From Gimesia maris (GTDB lineage Bacteria; Planctomycetota; Planctomycetia; Planctomycetales; Planctomycetaceae), in the NCBI RefSeq assembly GCF_008298035.1, contig NZ_CP042910.1:186001-250000 (forward strand): a DNA stretch of 64,000 nucleotides. The letters are read 5' to 3'. The notes beneath the pieces were generated by a model. That model made no database searches. It had not been told where the DNA came from and saw only the letters and a list, made by a program, of their open reading frames with translations. Each line of letters starts with the position of its first letter. The first letter of the stretch is position 1. The translations under genes were made by a program, and so were the position numbers. Positions 8,889 through 18,610 of this stretch are shown here, one piece after another.

Positions 8889-9230
8889 GGTTTTTTCCAA
8901 ATCAATTCACGAGGAAATAAGGAAGGAAGATCAGGAAGTGAATTCGAACGAAAGAGGTTAAATTTTCCTATACCCTCTAATTTGTTCTGGCGGGAACTCA
9001 CATTATTCTGTGAGAGAATCCTATGCATCTTAAGGCACGAGATCAAGCCTGTCAGTTATTACGGACCATGCTTAAGATGATGTCGTTTCACGAGTTGTAA
9101 GTGTGAGGAACGTAGTCTGTCCCCGTAAAGTGTTAATCGTATTCGGGTTGTTGTTTTTGAAATCAAAACGGCTTGCTAAGGTCCTTATTCTTATCGCTAA
9201 TTAATAAACAAGCCTAATGAAGAGGTGTGT
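8889..9230. other. Intergenic region with a 9-bp inverted repeat
   Basis: These 342 bases lie between the interrupted DUF1559 gene and the end of the SGNH hydrolase gene, both on the minus strand. The AT-rich part next to the DUF1559 start should hold its promoter and has a GAGGAAATAAGGAAGGA purine stretch close to the start. A perfect inverted repeat, CATCTTAAG at 9026-9034 and CTTAAGATG at 9071-9079, lies about 140-190 bases upstream of that start. No gene or RNA is recognised. Confidence 0.4.
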
Positions 9231-10811
9231 TTACTGGACTGTCGATTGATTCGAGTCAGGGGGGATTTTCTGACTGCGACCTCGGCTCCAGCCTTCGAGT
9301 CTTCTGCTGCGCAGCGCGCCGCGGAGGAAATATTCTTCGGGTAGCGAATTCAAATGTGCCTGACGGAGTTGATCCCGGTTTGACTGCCAGTGTGCTGGTT
9401 GGGGGAAAAATTGTATCGAGACGAGATTTTCAAAGAGCGCATCGGCTATCAGCTGGTGTCCCTCGATACTGGGATGAACATGATCAACGAGCCATTCACT
9501 GCCGGGAATTCCATCCGGCGTCTGCTGTTCTACCAGGCTGCGGATATCAACCAGGGGTACGTTAAATTCCTGTGACAGGTCAAACAGGGAGTCGTGCATG
9601 GGCTCCAGTATTCGCAGCGGGCAGATATCTTCTTCCTTGGCTTTTGTCAGCCAGCTTTTTGCTTCCGGGAAACGCTGCAGATGTTCGCAGGCTTTTCCCA
9701 CACTGTAGAGCAGTCCGGCGTGCTGATGATCAATGTGAACCGCTTCTTCCCACAGCTGCATTTTGCGGTCGGCTTCACTCCACTCACAATCATTGGCTGC
9801 GTTCCAGCAGGCAACCAGTTGGTCCTGTTGTTCCTGCGAAAGCCCGTTTTCAAATTCACATTTAAACGGCGGGCAGTTTTTGAGATTCGAAACCGGATTC
9901 GCTAATACAAGAGGTATATCCGCCTGCTTCGCAAGCAAAATCATCTGCCTGACGTTGTATTTAAAATGATCGATAATTCCGCGACGGGTTTTGGGATCGC
10001 GATGATATCCTTCCAGGCCCTTCTGGAAATCGAGCCGGGCATTCACGTCAGCAGGCAGTACGGTTTTATTTGAGTTCATGTGGTCCTCACGCGCGCCCGG
10101 CAGGATGCGTTGCATGAGAGATGCAATACGCAGCTCCCGCAGCGAATTTTGTACTGTCAGATAAATCGGTGTGCTCTGTTTGAGGTCGCCGTAGGAGCGT
10201 TCTTCCAGGAATTCATTATGGCCGGTATAGACGATGAACAGGTCTGGCTGATACTGCAGCGTTTCACGCAGGATGGGAACCAGGCGATAGCTGGCATACG
10301 AGACGCCGCCACAGTTGATGACTTCAAAGTTCCGCTCAGGCTGTGCAGCCTGCAGATTGATTTTCAGCCATGTGCTGAAAGACGTTTCGACGGCATAAGG
10401 GCGTCCTTGAACAGTCGAGCCACCCAGTACGAAGATGCGAAACGTATCGGCGGATTTGTGGACGGGAAACGATTGCGGGCGGAAGAAGTCGATGCGTTCC
10501 GGAGCGGTTTGGAAGCTGGTTCCCGAGGGATCTTTGTTAAACAGTGTGGCATCAGAACGGAAGGAAACGTAGGGGTCCTGTGAGTCGGGCAGGGGTTGAA
10601 CGCCACACAGTCGCAGCGCGAGTTCCAGCACCACCAGCAGAGACAGTCCCAGCAGAATCGCCGCACCGCGAAACAGCAGCGGATGGCGGGTTCGCCGTGT
10701 GTTGACTAGCGGATCGGATTTCGGATGACATGCAGGCGGCATCGCGAATATCTCAGTTTTACAGGAGAGCAGGGCAGGAGAACGAAGCACATTCATCCTA
10801 TCGGGGGGCAT
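9231..10811 (-). CDS. Membrane-anchored SGNH/GDSL-like hydrolase
   Basis: The protein has 526 residues from the ATG at 10811; later ATGs at residues 6 and 24 are also possible. A hydrophobic segment at about 47-68 (FRGAAILLGLSLLVVLELAL) is a signal anchor. The rest fits the SGNH fold: block I FRIFVLGGSTVQG with the nucleophile Ser, a Gly block (NCGGVSYASYR), the Asn block YTGHNEFLE, and a C-terminal catalytic D-x-x-H as DHVHPSIEGH. A helical insert around 330-410 has tetratricopeptide-like character (WNAANDCEWSEADRKMQLW, GKACEHLQRFPEAKSW). It probably de-esterifies an envelope or extracellular glycan or lipid. It lies between the two lipoprotein/DUF1559 cassettes, whose role it may not share. 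Confidence 0.75.
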   Translation of the reverse strand: MPPDRMNVLRSPALLSCKTEIFAMPPACHPKSDPLVNTRRTRHPLLFRGAAILLGLSLLVVLELALRLCGVQPLPDSQDPYVSFRSDATLFNKDPSGTSFQTAPERIDFFRPQSFPVHKSADTFRIFVLGGSTVQGRPYAVETSFSTWLKINLQAAQPERNFEVINCGGVSYASYRLVPILRETLQYQPDLFIVYTGHNEFLEERSYGDLKQSTPIYLTVQNSLRELRIASLMQRILPGAREDHMNSNKTVLPADVNARLDFQKGLEGYHRDPKTRRGIIDHFKYNVRQMILLAKQADIPLVLANPVSNLKNCPPFKCEFENGLSQEQQDQLVACWNAANDCEWSEADRKMQLWEEAVHIDHQHAGLLYSVGKACEHLQRFPEAKSWLTKAKEEDICPLRILEPMHDSLFDLSQEFNVPLVDIRSLVEQQTPDGIPGSEWLVDHVHPSIEGHQLIADALFENLVSIQFFPQPAHWQSNRDQLRQAHLNSLPEEYFLRGALRSRRLEGWSRGRSQKIPPDSNQSTVQ

Positions 10812-10857
10812 GACTCCGGTCCAGAAAGAATGTCTACCGGGATAGATCCAAGGGCGT

Positions 10858-10893
10858 AAAAAAACAGGTTCTACTTGTAAGAGCAGAACCTGT
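10858..10893 (-). terminator. Intrinsic terminator after the second lipoprotein gene
   Basis: On the minus strand ACAGGTTCT (10885-10893) pairs perfectly with AGAACCTGT (10864-10872) over a 12-base loop and runs directly into a stretch of T (10858-10864). It ends the transcript from the DUF1559 and lipoprotein genes at 10944-12326. Confidence 0.85.
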
Positions 10894-10943
10894 CGTGCTT
10901 GTTTTTGGTGAATATAGTAATTGCAAAATCAGGTTGTGATCGG

Positions 10944-11360
10944 TTATTTCGCTTTCGAATCCAGATCAAAATTCACGGTATTCTCACCCTCTTTGACCTC
11001 GGCAGTGAGCTTTGAATTTTGATTAAATTTCGCCGGGACCTGATCTTCAGTGTCATTGGGAGAGCCGGGCTCTCCCATCTTACTGATGCGTACCGCGTGC
11101 TGGCCTGGTATTGCTCCCTGTGTATCAGTGTTGTAAGCCAGTTCATAATGGCCGGTTTCATCAGTCATGCCCACCGAAGGGGCTCCCGTCTGAGGTTGAA
11201 ACGTCACGGAGGCCTGAGTCAGCGGTTGCCCATCTAAAGTGATCGTACCTGTGACCTGACCCAGATCGGGTGTATCAGCTCCTCCTCCTGAGCAGCCGGC
11301 AAGCAGGCTGGCTGTCATCAGGCAGAGTGCATGTAAAAACTTAAGTTGATTAATCCACAT
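10944..11360 (-). CDS. Small lipoprotein, carboxypeptidase-regulatory-like beta domain
   Basis: This 138-residue protein has a lipobox LLAGC (Cys 23), a glycine/serine linker, and one regulatory-like beta domain: GQVTGTITLDGQPLTQASVTF, MTDETGHYELAY, AIPGQHAVRISK and EVKEGENTVNFDLD. It is a diverged paralogue of the protein at 7378-7815 and ends with the same E-x-K-x-G-E-N-T motif. Its start lies only 27 bases after the stop of the DUF1559 gene, so the two should be one transcription unit, closed by the terminator at 10858-10893. A periplasm-facing lipid-anchored position is expected; the function is unknown. Confidence 0.8.
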   Translation of the reverse strand: MWINQLKFLHALCLMTASLLAGCSGGGADTPDLGQVTGTITLDGQPLTQASVTFQPQTGAPSVGMTDETGHYELAYNTDTQGAIPGQHAVRISKMGEPGSPNDTEDQVPAKFNQNSKLTAEVKEGENTVNFDLDSKAK

Positions 11361-11387
11361 TAATATTTCTCACAAATGATTGCTCTG

Positions 11388-12326
11388 TTAGAAGTCGCCG
11401 ACCACTTCGCCGCCGTTGATAGTCTGCACTGCTCTGAGTAGATTGATATCGATGTTTTCAGTAACGAACCGCACGGCACCATCACCCATGAGTGCATGAC
11501 AACCACCCACGTGTTCGCTACCTGGAGATCCCCAGTTTACCAGCTTATTCGTTGCGCTGGTTGGTTGGTTAATCTTTCGATATGGGGCTGCAATGATTGC
11601 GGCAGTGGCCACCCATGTTGCCCAGAATGGACCTCGAATCGCCGAGTCTTTTTGCATAGGGGTTTCCATCATTACCATGGTGTTACTGGTCCCATCGCTG
11701 AAGTCCCTCAATCTTGCTGCCCCGTTGTGTCCGAAGGCAGTTTTGATTCCTAAAATAGACTCGTACGAGACACCCGCTGAATAGGTAAGATAAATGAAAG
11801 TGTAACTCGTGCGATAATCCTTGTTCGTCGCGTAAGCCAGGTTTGAGGTATAGGTGTACGGTCCATGTGAGTAGGAATCACTGGGGCATTCAAACACAGC
11901 GATGGAGTGTGAGGTTGCTGCAGTCTGAATTCCTGCTGTGGGACCTGTGCAGACCCCATTCCCATCACCTAGTCCGGTTGCCATCGAGAAGTTGACCTGA
12001 TTGTAAATATTGGCCTGGTCAAGGAAAGGGAGCATATAGAGCTGGCCTGTGTGATTACGCGTCTCCTGGCTTCCCAGCCAGGCACAATCATATCCACCAC
12101 CATTCACATCTCCCGGGGGAAGGATTCTGTGAGAATCGTGGTAATTGTGCAAAGCCAGCCCCTGCTGTTTCAGATTATTCTTGCAGGTAGACCGCCGGGC
12201 AGCTTCGCGTGCCTGCTGAACGGCTGGCAATAACAGGGCAATCAGAATGGCGATGATCGCGATCACCACCAGTAGCTCAATAAGGGTAAAACCCTGCTTT
12301 GATCGGCGTTGGAACTTGAGTGCCAT
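11388..12326 (-). CDS. DUF1559 prepilin-like exported protein
   Basis: This 312-residue protein begins with a type IV prepilin signal ([19 protein letters not shown], cleavage expected after the Gly before FTLIE), followed by [18 protein letters not shown], the hallmark of planctomycete DUF1559 proteins. The C-terminal half has [16 protein letters not shown] and the H-x9-DG motif ([22 protein letters not shown]). It is intact, unlike the copy at 7926-8888, and serves as the reference for that gene's amber codon. Type II-like secretion machinery probably processes it; its role at the cell surface is unknown. It is probably co-transcribed with the lipoprotein gene 27 bases downstream. The AT-rich 12327-12597 interval upstream should hold its promoter. 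Confidence 0.9.
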   Translation of the reverse strand: MALKFQRRSKQGFTLIELLVVIAIIAILIALLLPAVQQAREAARRSTCKNNLKQQGLALHNYHDSHRILPPGDVNGGGYDCAWLGSQETRNHTGQLYMLPFLDQANIYNQVNFSMATGLGDGNGVCTGPTAGIQTAATSHSIAVFECPSDSYSHGPYTYTSNLAYATNKDYRTSYTFIYLTYSAGVSYESILGIKTAFGHNGAARLRDFSDGTSNTMVMMETPMQKDSAIRGPFWATWVATAAIIAAPYRKINQPTSATNKLVNWGSPGSEHVGGCHALMGDGAVRFVTENIDINLLRAVQTINGGEVVGDF

Positions 12327-12597
12327 TAGTCCATTTTCCTTGTAGAAGAGGATGAGAGGATAAGTAAAATTAAATTACGAAAAAGAGAATTTGAAGTGAA
12401 ACTACTATTTTAGACATATTAAAATGACGGAAGCAAGAATATTTTAAAATCAATATTAAATAACAAACGATTTGTTAATCATTATAAGTAAATGTATGTG
12501 CGCTATTGTTTTGGAGTTTACTGAAGTCTGTTGGCAGGTTCGGGGAGAGAGTCAGGACTGCAAATTCGAATAGCAGAGTCCAGTACGAAGGGTCAGT

Positions 12598-14259
12598 TTA
12601 TGGGTGGGACTGCAGGCTCAACGCGCGTTCGTTGAGGGCTTTCTGCAGGCTCGCCGAGTATTCCCGGTACTGGCGATCCAGATCGGTATAGGAGAGACCT
12701 GTTAATTCTTCGATCGACTGCGGGTTATTTCTCACCCGGGAATTGACGCTGTAGAGCTGCGTTAGCTGGTTGATGAATGCATCCCGGTATTCGCCGCGTG
12801 AAGCATGCATAAAGAAATGTGACAGCCCGGATGCCTGACTGTAATTGGGACTGATGTTGGGGCTGGTCTGAAAGGCATTGCGACCCATCGCAGCGAACGT
12901 TTCCAGGGGGATGTAGTATTCATCTTTCAGCAGTCGATAGCGGGCGGCGTTGAAGCGGATGTGATTGGGATTACCGGCGCGGAGCTTTTTATTCTGCTTT
13001 TCAAAGGACTCCATGTAGCAGGCGATCCCTTCAATGGCCCAGAAGTGATTCTTCTCGCCTACCTGACGGTTCCTGCCTTGAAAGCTGCTTTCATAAAACA
13101 GCTGATGGGTGGCCTCATGGTACAGTGTTCCCAGATCGCCTTCTGCATCGGGACGATGATAGAAGTGGGAGATCCGATCGCCGAACAGATAGATGCCATG
13201 CGTGAGGCTGATCTGGGGAATGTCTTTCTGGAGTCGCTGCAGATATTCCTCGCGTGTGCTGTAGTAATGCATCACATGCTGATCGTTTTTATTACGACGT
13301 TGAAAGGGATTGCGGGCGCCTTCAAACAGTTTCTGCATTTGTTCGGGTGTATTGAAGAAGGCGGCGAAAGTCTGGTGGAAATAGCGGTGAAAGTCTTCCA
13401 TTTCCGTGGCCAGCTTCACGCCCATTTCCAGGCTGTGATTGGTTTTGATCAGAAAATGTTCGGTTTTAATTTCCCAGGCATTCCGGAAATCGCGGCGGAT
13501 TTCTGCTTCCTGTGCCGCCGATTTCCAGCGTCCGTTGACATACCGTTCGCCTTGTTCGTAACGGGCGATATGCGTGGCGGGTAACCAGCCGTACTGCGGA
13601 TGCCATTGCTGTTTACGGTCGTGCATTTCTTTTTCGAAAGGGGTTACCCATTCATCGCCGTTTCGCACGTAGCCCAGGATCTGTCGTACGGAGCGATGAT
13701 CGGGGTTGTGGTATGCGGTCTCCAGAATCAGATCGTAGGCATAACTGGGGAAGTCGGCATGCAGCACTTTGCGGGAGAAGACAAACAGATCGTTGGCCTG
13801 TTCCTCCTGCAGATTTCTCAGCTTTAATCGCCAGCTGCGTTCGCTGGCAGGTAGACTGACTGGCAGGTCCGGACGAACTTCGCGCGGTAGTGGATTGGCC
13901 TGCGGATCGAACTCCTGCAGCTCTTTGATGATTTCAGTGATGGTTTCCACGCCCGTCTGCTGTTGTTCCCGCTGGCAGTCCTGAGCCAGCTGGATCAGTT
14001 TGTTCCGGAAGTCAGCTTGCAGAATCTGGTACTGTTTCTGATACGTTTCCAGGGCACGCGGGTTTTGTGCCTGCACACGTTCGGAGTGCGAAAACAGAAT
14101 TACAACCAGGGTCAGCAGACAGAAGCCGCGATACAACCTGCAGTGCCAGGCTGACCACTCCGCCGGTTCCTGATGCGGGGAGCCGGGAAGCAAAGAATTT
14201 CGGAGATGTTGCTGCTGCGTGACAGGCATGTTCACTGTTGTTCCTTGTTTGAAATTCAT
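12598..14259 (-). CDS. DUF1570 putative metallopeptidase (gluzincin-like)
   Basis: This 553-residue protein has an N-terminal hydrophobic signal or anchor at about 45-63 (LYRGFCLLTLVVILFSH), a charged helical region, a WVTPFEKEMHDRKQQW-like segment, and a C-terminal domain with the zinc-binding HEATH at about 380-384. A downstream WAIEGIACYMESFE provides the likely third glutamate ligand. This matches DUF1570, a planctomycete family in the gluzincin (MA) clan. It is probably an exported peptidase with unknown substrate. The start at 14259 is uncertain: an ATG at residue 11 (MPVTQQQ) is also possible. It lies downstream of the large LptA-like gene, with a 95-base gap. Confidence 0.75.
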   Translation of the reverse strand: MNFKQGTTVNMPVTQQQHLRNSLLPGSPHQEPAEWSAWHCRLYRGFCLLTLVVILFSHSERVQAQNPRALETYQKQYQILQADFRNKLIQLAQDCQREQQQTGVETITEIIKELQEFDPQANPLPREVRPDLPVSLPASERSWRLKLRNLQEEQANDLFVFSRKVLHADFPSYAYDLILETAYHNPDHRSVRQILGYVRNGDEWVTPFEKEMHDRKQQWHPQYGWLPATHIARYEQGERYVNGRWKSAAQEAEIRRDFRNAWEIKTEHFLIKTNHSLEMGVKLATEMEDFHRYFHQTFAAFFNTPEQMQKLFEGARNPFQRRNKNDQHVMHYYSTREEYLQRLQKDIPQISLTHGIYLFGDRISHFYHRPDAEGDLGTLYHEATHQLFYESSFQGRNRQVGEKNHFWAIEGIACYMESFEKQNKKLRAGNPNHIRFNAARYRLLKDEYYIPLETFAAMGRNAFQTSPNISPNYSQASGLSHFFMHASRGEYRDAFINQLTQLYSVNSRVRNNPQSIEELTGLSYTDLDRQYREYSASLQKALNERALSLQSHP

Positions 14260-14354
14260 CAGAGACGGAATTCGCAGGCAAAAATTCTTATTCGATTGTA
14301 GGGGAGTTTGTGGGGGGAAAAAAGAAATAATCTCCCATTTCGAGCGGAATCGGC

Positions 14355-17300
14355 TTAAGGCAGCCCCTGTATTTCGGTTACCCCGTGTAATGTGACCCGG
14401 TCATGGGACGGAGAGAACTCAATCTGTTGTGAAACGCTTCTGGTGGGAGATTGCCTGAAAGGGGAATATCGGCGGAGTGTTGCTTTGCGATTTCCAAAGG
14501 AGCGGAGCGTGTACTGGTCCTTTGACTCATCAAAGCTGATGGTGTCTGCGCTGGCGCTGAATTCCTGGCTGGTGGGCGTCTGTTTGTTTTTGATCAGGGT
14601 ATTGCCTTCCACTTCGGCATTGCCTTTGGCCAGCATGGAAATGAATTTCTTTTTCTGTCCGTCAATATCATGTTGAATCAGTTTCAGGCTGTTACTGCGC
14701 ATCGAACCCGCACCGGGGGGCATTCTGTCCGGGTCGATCGTATCCAGCGGTCGCTTCACTCCGCCGTAGGTGATCTGCACGCGATCGTCAAAGGTTGTGC
14801 TCCGTTGTGAAACATTGCCGGCCATTTTTCCATTGAAGTCGATGCGGGTATAATTCCAGCTGTCGCTTTCGGTTTTTTGAGGCAGGTTGGCCTGGGATAC
14901 TTTGGACTCTGAAGTGGTTTTTTCAGGATTTTCCCGTCGCCACAAAACCAGCCAGCCGGGACCACGGGCTTCGGCGTTTCCGGTTTTCTGATCCACGTTC
15001 ATTTGCCAGAAACTGGCGCGACGAATCCCCACCAGCCGATTGTCCAGGTACTCATTACTTTCCACTTCGACTCCATCACGACAGGTAATGAAGTGCACGT
15101 CCGGTTTCTGATCGCTGGGATTTTTTTCTGTAAAGGAGACCCGGTCAGACAGAATGACTTCCATCTCCTGGCAGCGCAGCCGGTTGTCACCCAGATTGGT
15201 TCTGACTTTTCCGAAGAAGTTTGCCGTCAACCCGTCAAAAATCATTTCCTGGTCCCAGTGAATTTCCAGCAGGTTGTCCTGGGCATCTGCGTCTGAGGTC
15301 ATGGTAGACGCCAGGCTGTTTTCTTTTGTGATCCCTTCTGCTCCGGAGAGTAATCCGCCGGCCGCCTTCTGTCCCCCGCGGACCGGAAGCAGCAGTAAAC
15401 CTTTTCCCTGGACTTCCGCCCGATTGGCCAGACGATACAGGTAGATGTGTTCGCCTTCAATCTGCGAACCCTGCGCGTTGATTTTGGCGGGACTGCCTAT
15501 CACATGCAGGATCTGATCATTGCTGCCTTTGTTCTGGATATGTAACTGGTTGCCTGTGATGTGCAGTGGCTGATCCTGCTTCTCATTGAACTGGTCGACG
15601 GTCACGTTTCCTTCCGTCCAGACCTCTGTGACTTCCTCTTTCCCGAGGTCATTTTTTCGGAGGCGAATTTTCATCAGTTCTGCGACCACCATGATCGGCT
15701 CTGCTGTCGCATCCTGTTTTGCAGGAATTCGAGTGTTTCCGTTTTGAGCAATTTTAACGCGACCTGTCGGGCTGCCAGCAGCTTGCTGTTGCTGTGCAGG
15801 CAGAGAATCTTCCACAGCAAACGCAGCGTGTTTCACAGGAGAAAGGGACCGGGGTGCCATGACGCCAATCGGCGCATTCGGTGCCGACTGCGGTTTTGTT
15901 TCTTCATCGAACCAGACTTCGAGTCGTCTGGTTTTCCCTCGGAGTTGCGGGCTGTAAATCGCCACGTCCTGTTCAGCGATCATTTTGTGTGGATCGATTT
16001 TGTTCTGCATCTTCTGTGAGTCTTTGCTGTCAGGTTGACTTCCAGGCAGCTTCACTTTCTGTGACTGTTTCACGGAAGGGAGTTCTCCCTTGAGCCACAA
16101 GCGAATTTTATGCGCGGCGAGTGCAAATTCCGCGTCGGGTTTTCGGACGATGCAATCTTTCTCCAGCTCCACCATTTCCAGTCCGGATTCCGGGTCAGTC
16201 GATTTTTTCATATGTTCAACCCATTGCGCTGCCATCAGCAGTTGCCCGCTAGCTGGATCACGATGCTTGATGAAGCCGACACCTTTACAGAATACCGTTT
16301 GCAGTCGCCCTTCCTGATCCTGGTTGATCGTGATTTCGGGACATTGCAGTTCTGATGACTGCTGGAAAATTCGCACGGCCTGCTGGTCCTGCATTACGAT
16401 GGTCTTTGTCGCTTCGTTATATAACAGACGGGTCATCGTACCAGTAAACTGATTTTCTTCCGAAATCAGGGTGACAGTACTGCCTGTCGCGATGAGTTCC
16501 TCGAAGGTCAGTTTACCACTGGAGTGGCCAGTTTGAGGCGTGGCGTCGCTGATGGTGTTACCCGTTTCATCTTTCCGGACGAATTGCAGCTCGAGGGTAT
16601 CACATTGCAGGGTGTCTGCATGTTGGGGACTGGTTGGATGATAGACTCGTACATCGTCCTTAAATGTGCCCTGGTTTGTCTCCAGATTAAAGGTAAAGCT
16701 ACCGCTTTTTACCGTAGCGAACCGGGAAGGTCCGGTCTCGGAGGGCTCGGGGTTTTTCTTGATCGCCAGTTTCATGTGCACGTTGTGGCGTAACACGATT
16801 TCTCGAATCCCCTCCACAGCGGGTTTGAGTTCCTTGGGTTTTGCTGCTGCAGGGATCAGCTTCATTTCGATGCCACGCGCCTGTCCGCGATGATCTTCAT
16901 AGGCAAACTGGACTTCGTGGTCACTATAGATATTCATCGACGCTTCATCGTACCAGAAATTTTTGCCCCAGATGATCAGTCCATTCGGGCCTGTAATTTT
17001 TACACGACCTTCCAGAGAACCGGCTACCATGCGACCCGGATCGGTGTGTTTGATGCCGAAGGGATATTCAAACCGGACCAGGGCTTCTTCGCTGACCAGG
17101 GCGATGGGGTCTTCAGTTTCCCCTTTTTTCCGGTCGAACATCAACATGGCAAAAGGTTTGAGACGCGCGGCTTTATCGTCTTCTTCCTGCTCCCACTGCT
17201 CCGTGTAGACGTAGACATTCTCATCTTTGAACTGGTACCGGGCATCGGCGGCCCATTCATGTTCGGGTAGAAACGTTTTTGCTTTCTCATTATTCCCCGA

Positions 17301-17498
17301 GGCATAAGCAGGAGACGTAAAGACTTCTTCGGGGAATTCCTGACGGATGACCTGTTCTTTAATCACAGTCCGCATGGCCTGCGCGTACACCAGGTAGGCA
17401 CCGGACAACGCAGCTGTTGTGAACCAGGTCAGCAACAGGCGGTTGGCTATCAGGCGATCGAAAAATCCATTCCTGTCAGGACGAATGGTTCCGGTCAT
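14355..17498 (-). CDS. Giant LptC/LptA (OstA-like) envelope protein
   Basis: This 1047-residue protein has one N-terminal transmembrane helix (about 16-42, LIANRLLLTWFTTAALSGAY) and then a long series of beta-rich segments of the organic-solvent-tolerance type. Typical pieces are EGRVKITGPNGLIIWGKNFW, TLQCDTLELQFVRKDE, FTGTMTRLLYNEATKTIVM, IEGEHIYLYRLANRAEVQG and DNRLRCQEMEVILSD. LptC is normally about 190 residues and LptA about 180, so this is a greatly extended, probably fused or repeated, version. It would form a periplasmic beta-jellyroll bridge for lipopolysaccharide transport. Its position next to kdsD mirrors the kdsD-kdsC-lptC-lptA-lptB order of proteobacteria and supports this. No signal of an outer-membrane barrel was seen. 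Confidence 0.6.
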   Translation of the reverse strand: MTGTIRPDRNGFFDRLIANRLLLTWFTTAALSGAYLVYAQAMRTVIKEQVIRQEFPEEVFTSPAYASGNNEKAKTFLPEHEWAADARYQFKDENVYVYTEQWEQEEDDKAARLKPFAMLMFDRKKGETEDPIALVSEEALVRFEYPFGIKHTDPGRMVAGSLEGRVKITGPNGLIIWGKNFWYDEASMNIYSDHEVQFAYEDHRGQARGIEMKLIPAAAKPKELKPAVEGIREIVLRHNVHMKLAIKKNPEPSETGPSRFATVKSGSFTFNLETNQGTFKDDVRVYHPTSPQHADTLQCDTLELQFVRKDETGNTISDATPQTGHSSGKLTFEELIATGSTVTLISEENQFTGTMTRLLYNEATKTIVMQDQQAVRIFQQSSELQCPEITINQDQEGRLQTVFCKGVGFIKHRDPASGQLLMAAQWVEHMKKSTDPESGLEMVELEKDCIVRKPDAEFALAAHKIRLWLKGELPSVKQSQKVKLPGSQPDSKDSQKMQNKIDPHKMIAEQDVAIYSPQLRGKTRRLEVWFDEETKPQSAPNAPIGVMAPRSLSPVKHAAFAVEDSLPAQQQQAAGSPTGRVKIAQNGNTRIPAKQDATAEPIMVVAELMKIRLRKNDLGKEEVTEVWTEGNVTVDQFNEKQDQPLHITGNQLHIQNKGSNDQILHVIGSPAKINAQGSQIEGEHIYLYRLANRAEVQGKGLLLLPVRGGQKAAGGLLSGAEGITKENSLASTMTSDADAQDNLLEIHWDQEMIFDGLTANFFGKVRTNLGDNRLRCQEMEVILSDRVSFTEKNPSDQKPDVHFITCRDGVEVESNEYLDNRLVGIRRASFWQMNVDQKTGNAEARGPGWLVLWRRENPEKTTSESKVSQANLPQKTESDSWNYTRIDFNGKMAGNVSQRSTTFDDRVQITYGGVKRPLDTIDPDRMPPGAGSMRSNSLKLIQHDIDGQKKKFISMLAKGNAEVEGNTLIKNKQTPTSQEFSASADTISFDESKDQYTLRSFGNRKATLRRYSPFRQSPTRSVSQQIEFSPSHDRVTLHGVTEIQGLP

Positions 17499-17563
17499 GC
17501 GAATTGAAAACGTTTCTAATAGTGGAAGTGAAATGTCGGTCAGAAATGAAAAGGGAAATCTGC

Positions 17564-18610
17564 TTAACCAGCCTGGCTGCCGGCGCTGGCAGATTCCAGT
17601 CCGGGCTGCCAGCCAATGACGTCTGTAATATCAATCAGCCCGACCAGATGCTGTCCTCGATCTACGACGGGCAGCTCACTCAATTTGCGGGCTTTCAATA
17701 AATCGATGGCTGCTTCCAGGGAAGCATCATCGTGAATGGTAGTGGGTTTCCTGGTCATCACCTGGGAAATGGGTTGATCCAGTTGTTCGTCCCGGCGCTC
17801 TTCCAGCAGTCGGGCCAGGTCACTGTCTGTAAAAATGCCTGTGACGCGGCTGGCGTCGTCAATGATGATCACTGCCCCGCTGCGTCGTCCCGGCAGGCTC
17901 AGTCGTACAAAGGCTTCGCGGATCGAAGTCGTCTCTCCGGTGACGCGCACTTCATTCCGGGGTCGCATGACTTCATTGATTTTGGTTAAACGCCGCCCCA
18001 GGCTGCCACCCGGATGAAATGTGGCAAACTGTAATGGCGAAAAACCACGTGCTTTGCTGATGACCAGCGACAACGCATCACCCATCGCCAGCATGGCGGT
18101 GGTAGTGGTTGACGGTGCCAGTTGATGCGGGCCCGCTTCTTTCAGGTCCCCCAGGCATAATACCACCTGGCAGGCAGCGCCCAATGTGCTCGTCGTCCGT
18201 GCTGTAATTCCGATGATGGGCAGATTCATTTTCTGTATCAGTGGCAGCAGGCGTCGCAACTCTTCCGTTTCTCCACTGTTGGATAACGCAAGAATGGTGT
18301 CTTCGGCGTGCAGGCAACCCAGATCGCCGTGAATGGCTTCCGCGGGATGCAGAAAATGCGAACGGGTTCCCGTTGAAGAGAGCGTGGCACAGATCTTCTG
18401 GCCGATCAGTCCCGCTTTCCCCATGCCCGTTAAAATGACCGCGCCTTTGCGCGACATGATTAAGTCTACCGCGTCGCAAAGTTCGGTTCCCAGTGCGCGT
18501 CCCATCTGGCGCAAGGCGTCTGCCTCGCTGAAGATAATCTCGCGCGCGTCTCGTAATTGATCAAACTGAGAAAACTCTATAACCGACCTTGCAGGCAGGG
18601 AACTCATCAC
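17564..18610 (-). CDS. kdsD: Arabinose-5-phosphate isomerase (KpsF/GutQ family)
   Basis: This enzyme converts ribulose 5-phosphate to arabinose 5-phosphate, the first step towards KDO of lipopolysaccharide. The 348 residues include a SIS domain at about 35-190 with ILTGMGKAGLIGQKICATLSS, FLHPAEAIHGDLGC and LALSNSGETEE, the linker FHPGGSLGRRL, and two CBS domains (about 215-335, with VMRPRNEVRVT, TGIFTDSDLARLLE and VMTRKPTTIHDDASLE). Length and order match the full SIS-CBS-CBS enzyme rather than the shorter forms. It lies 65 bases upstream of the LptC/LptA-like gene on the same strand, which suggests an operon for lipopolysaccharide precursor supply and transport. Confidence 0.9.
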   Translation of the reverse strand: MMSSLPARSVIEFSQFDQLRDAREIIFSEADALRQMGRALGTELCDAVDLIMSRKGAVILTGMGKAGLIGQKICATLSSTGTRSHFLHPAEAIHGDLGCLHAEDTILALSNSGETEELRRLLPLIQKMNLPIIGITARTTSTLGAACQVVLCLGDLKEAGPHQLAPSTTTTAMLAMGDALSLVISKARGFSPLQFATFHPGGSLGRRLTKINEVMRPRNEVRVTGETTSIREAFVRLSLPGRRSGAVIIIDDASRVTGIFTDSDLARLLEERRDEQLDQPISQVMTRKPTTIHDDASLEAAIDLLKARKLSELPVVDRGQHLVGLIDITDVIGWQPGLESASAGSQAG

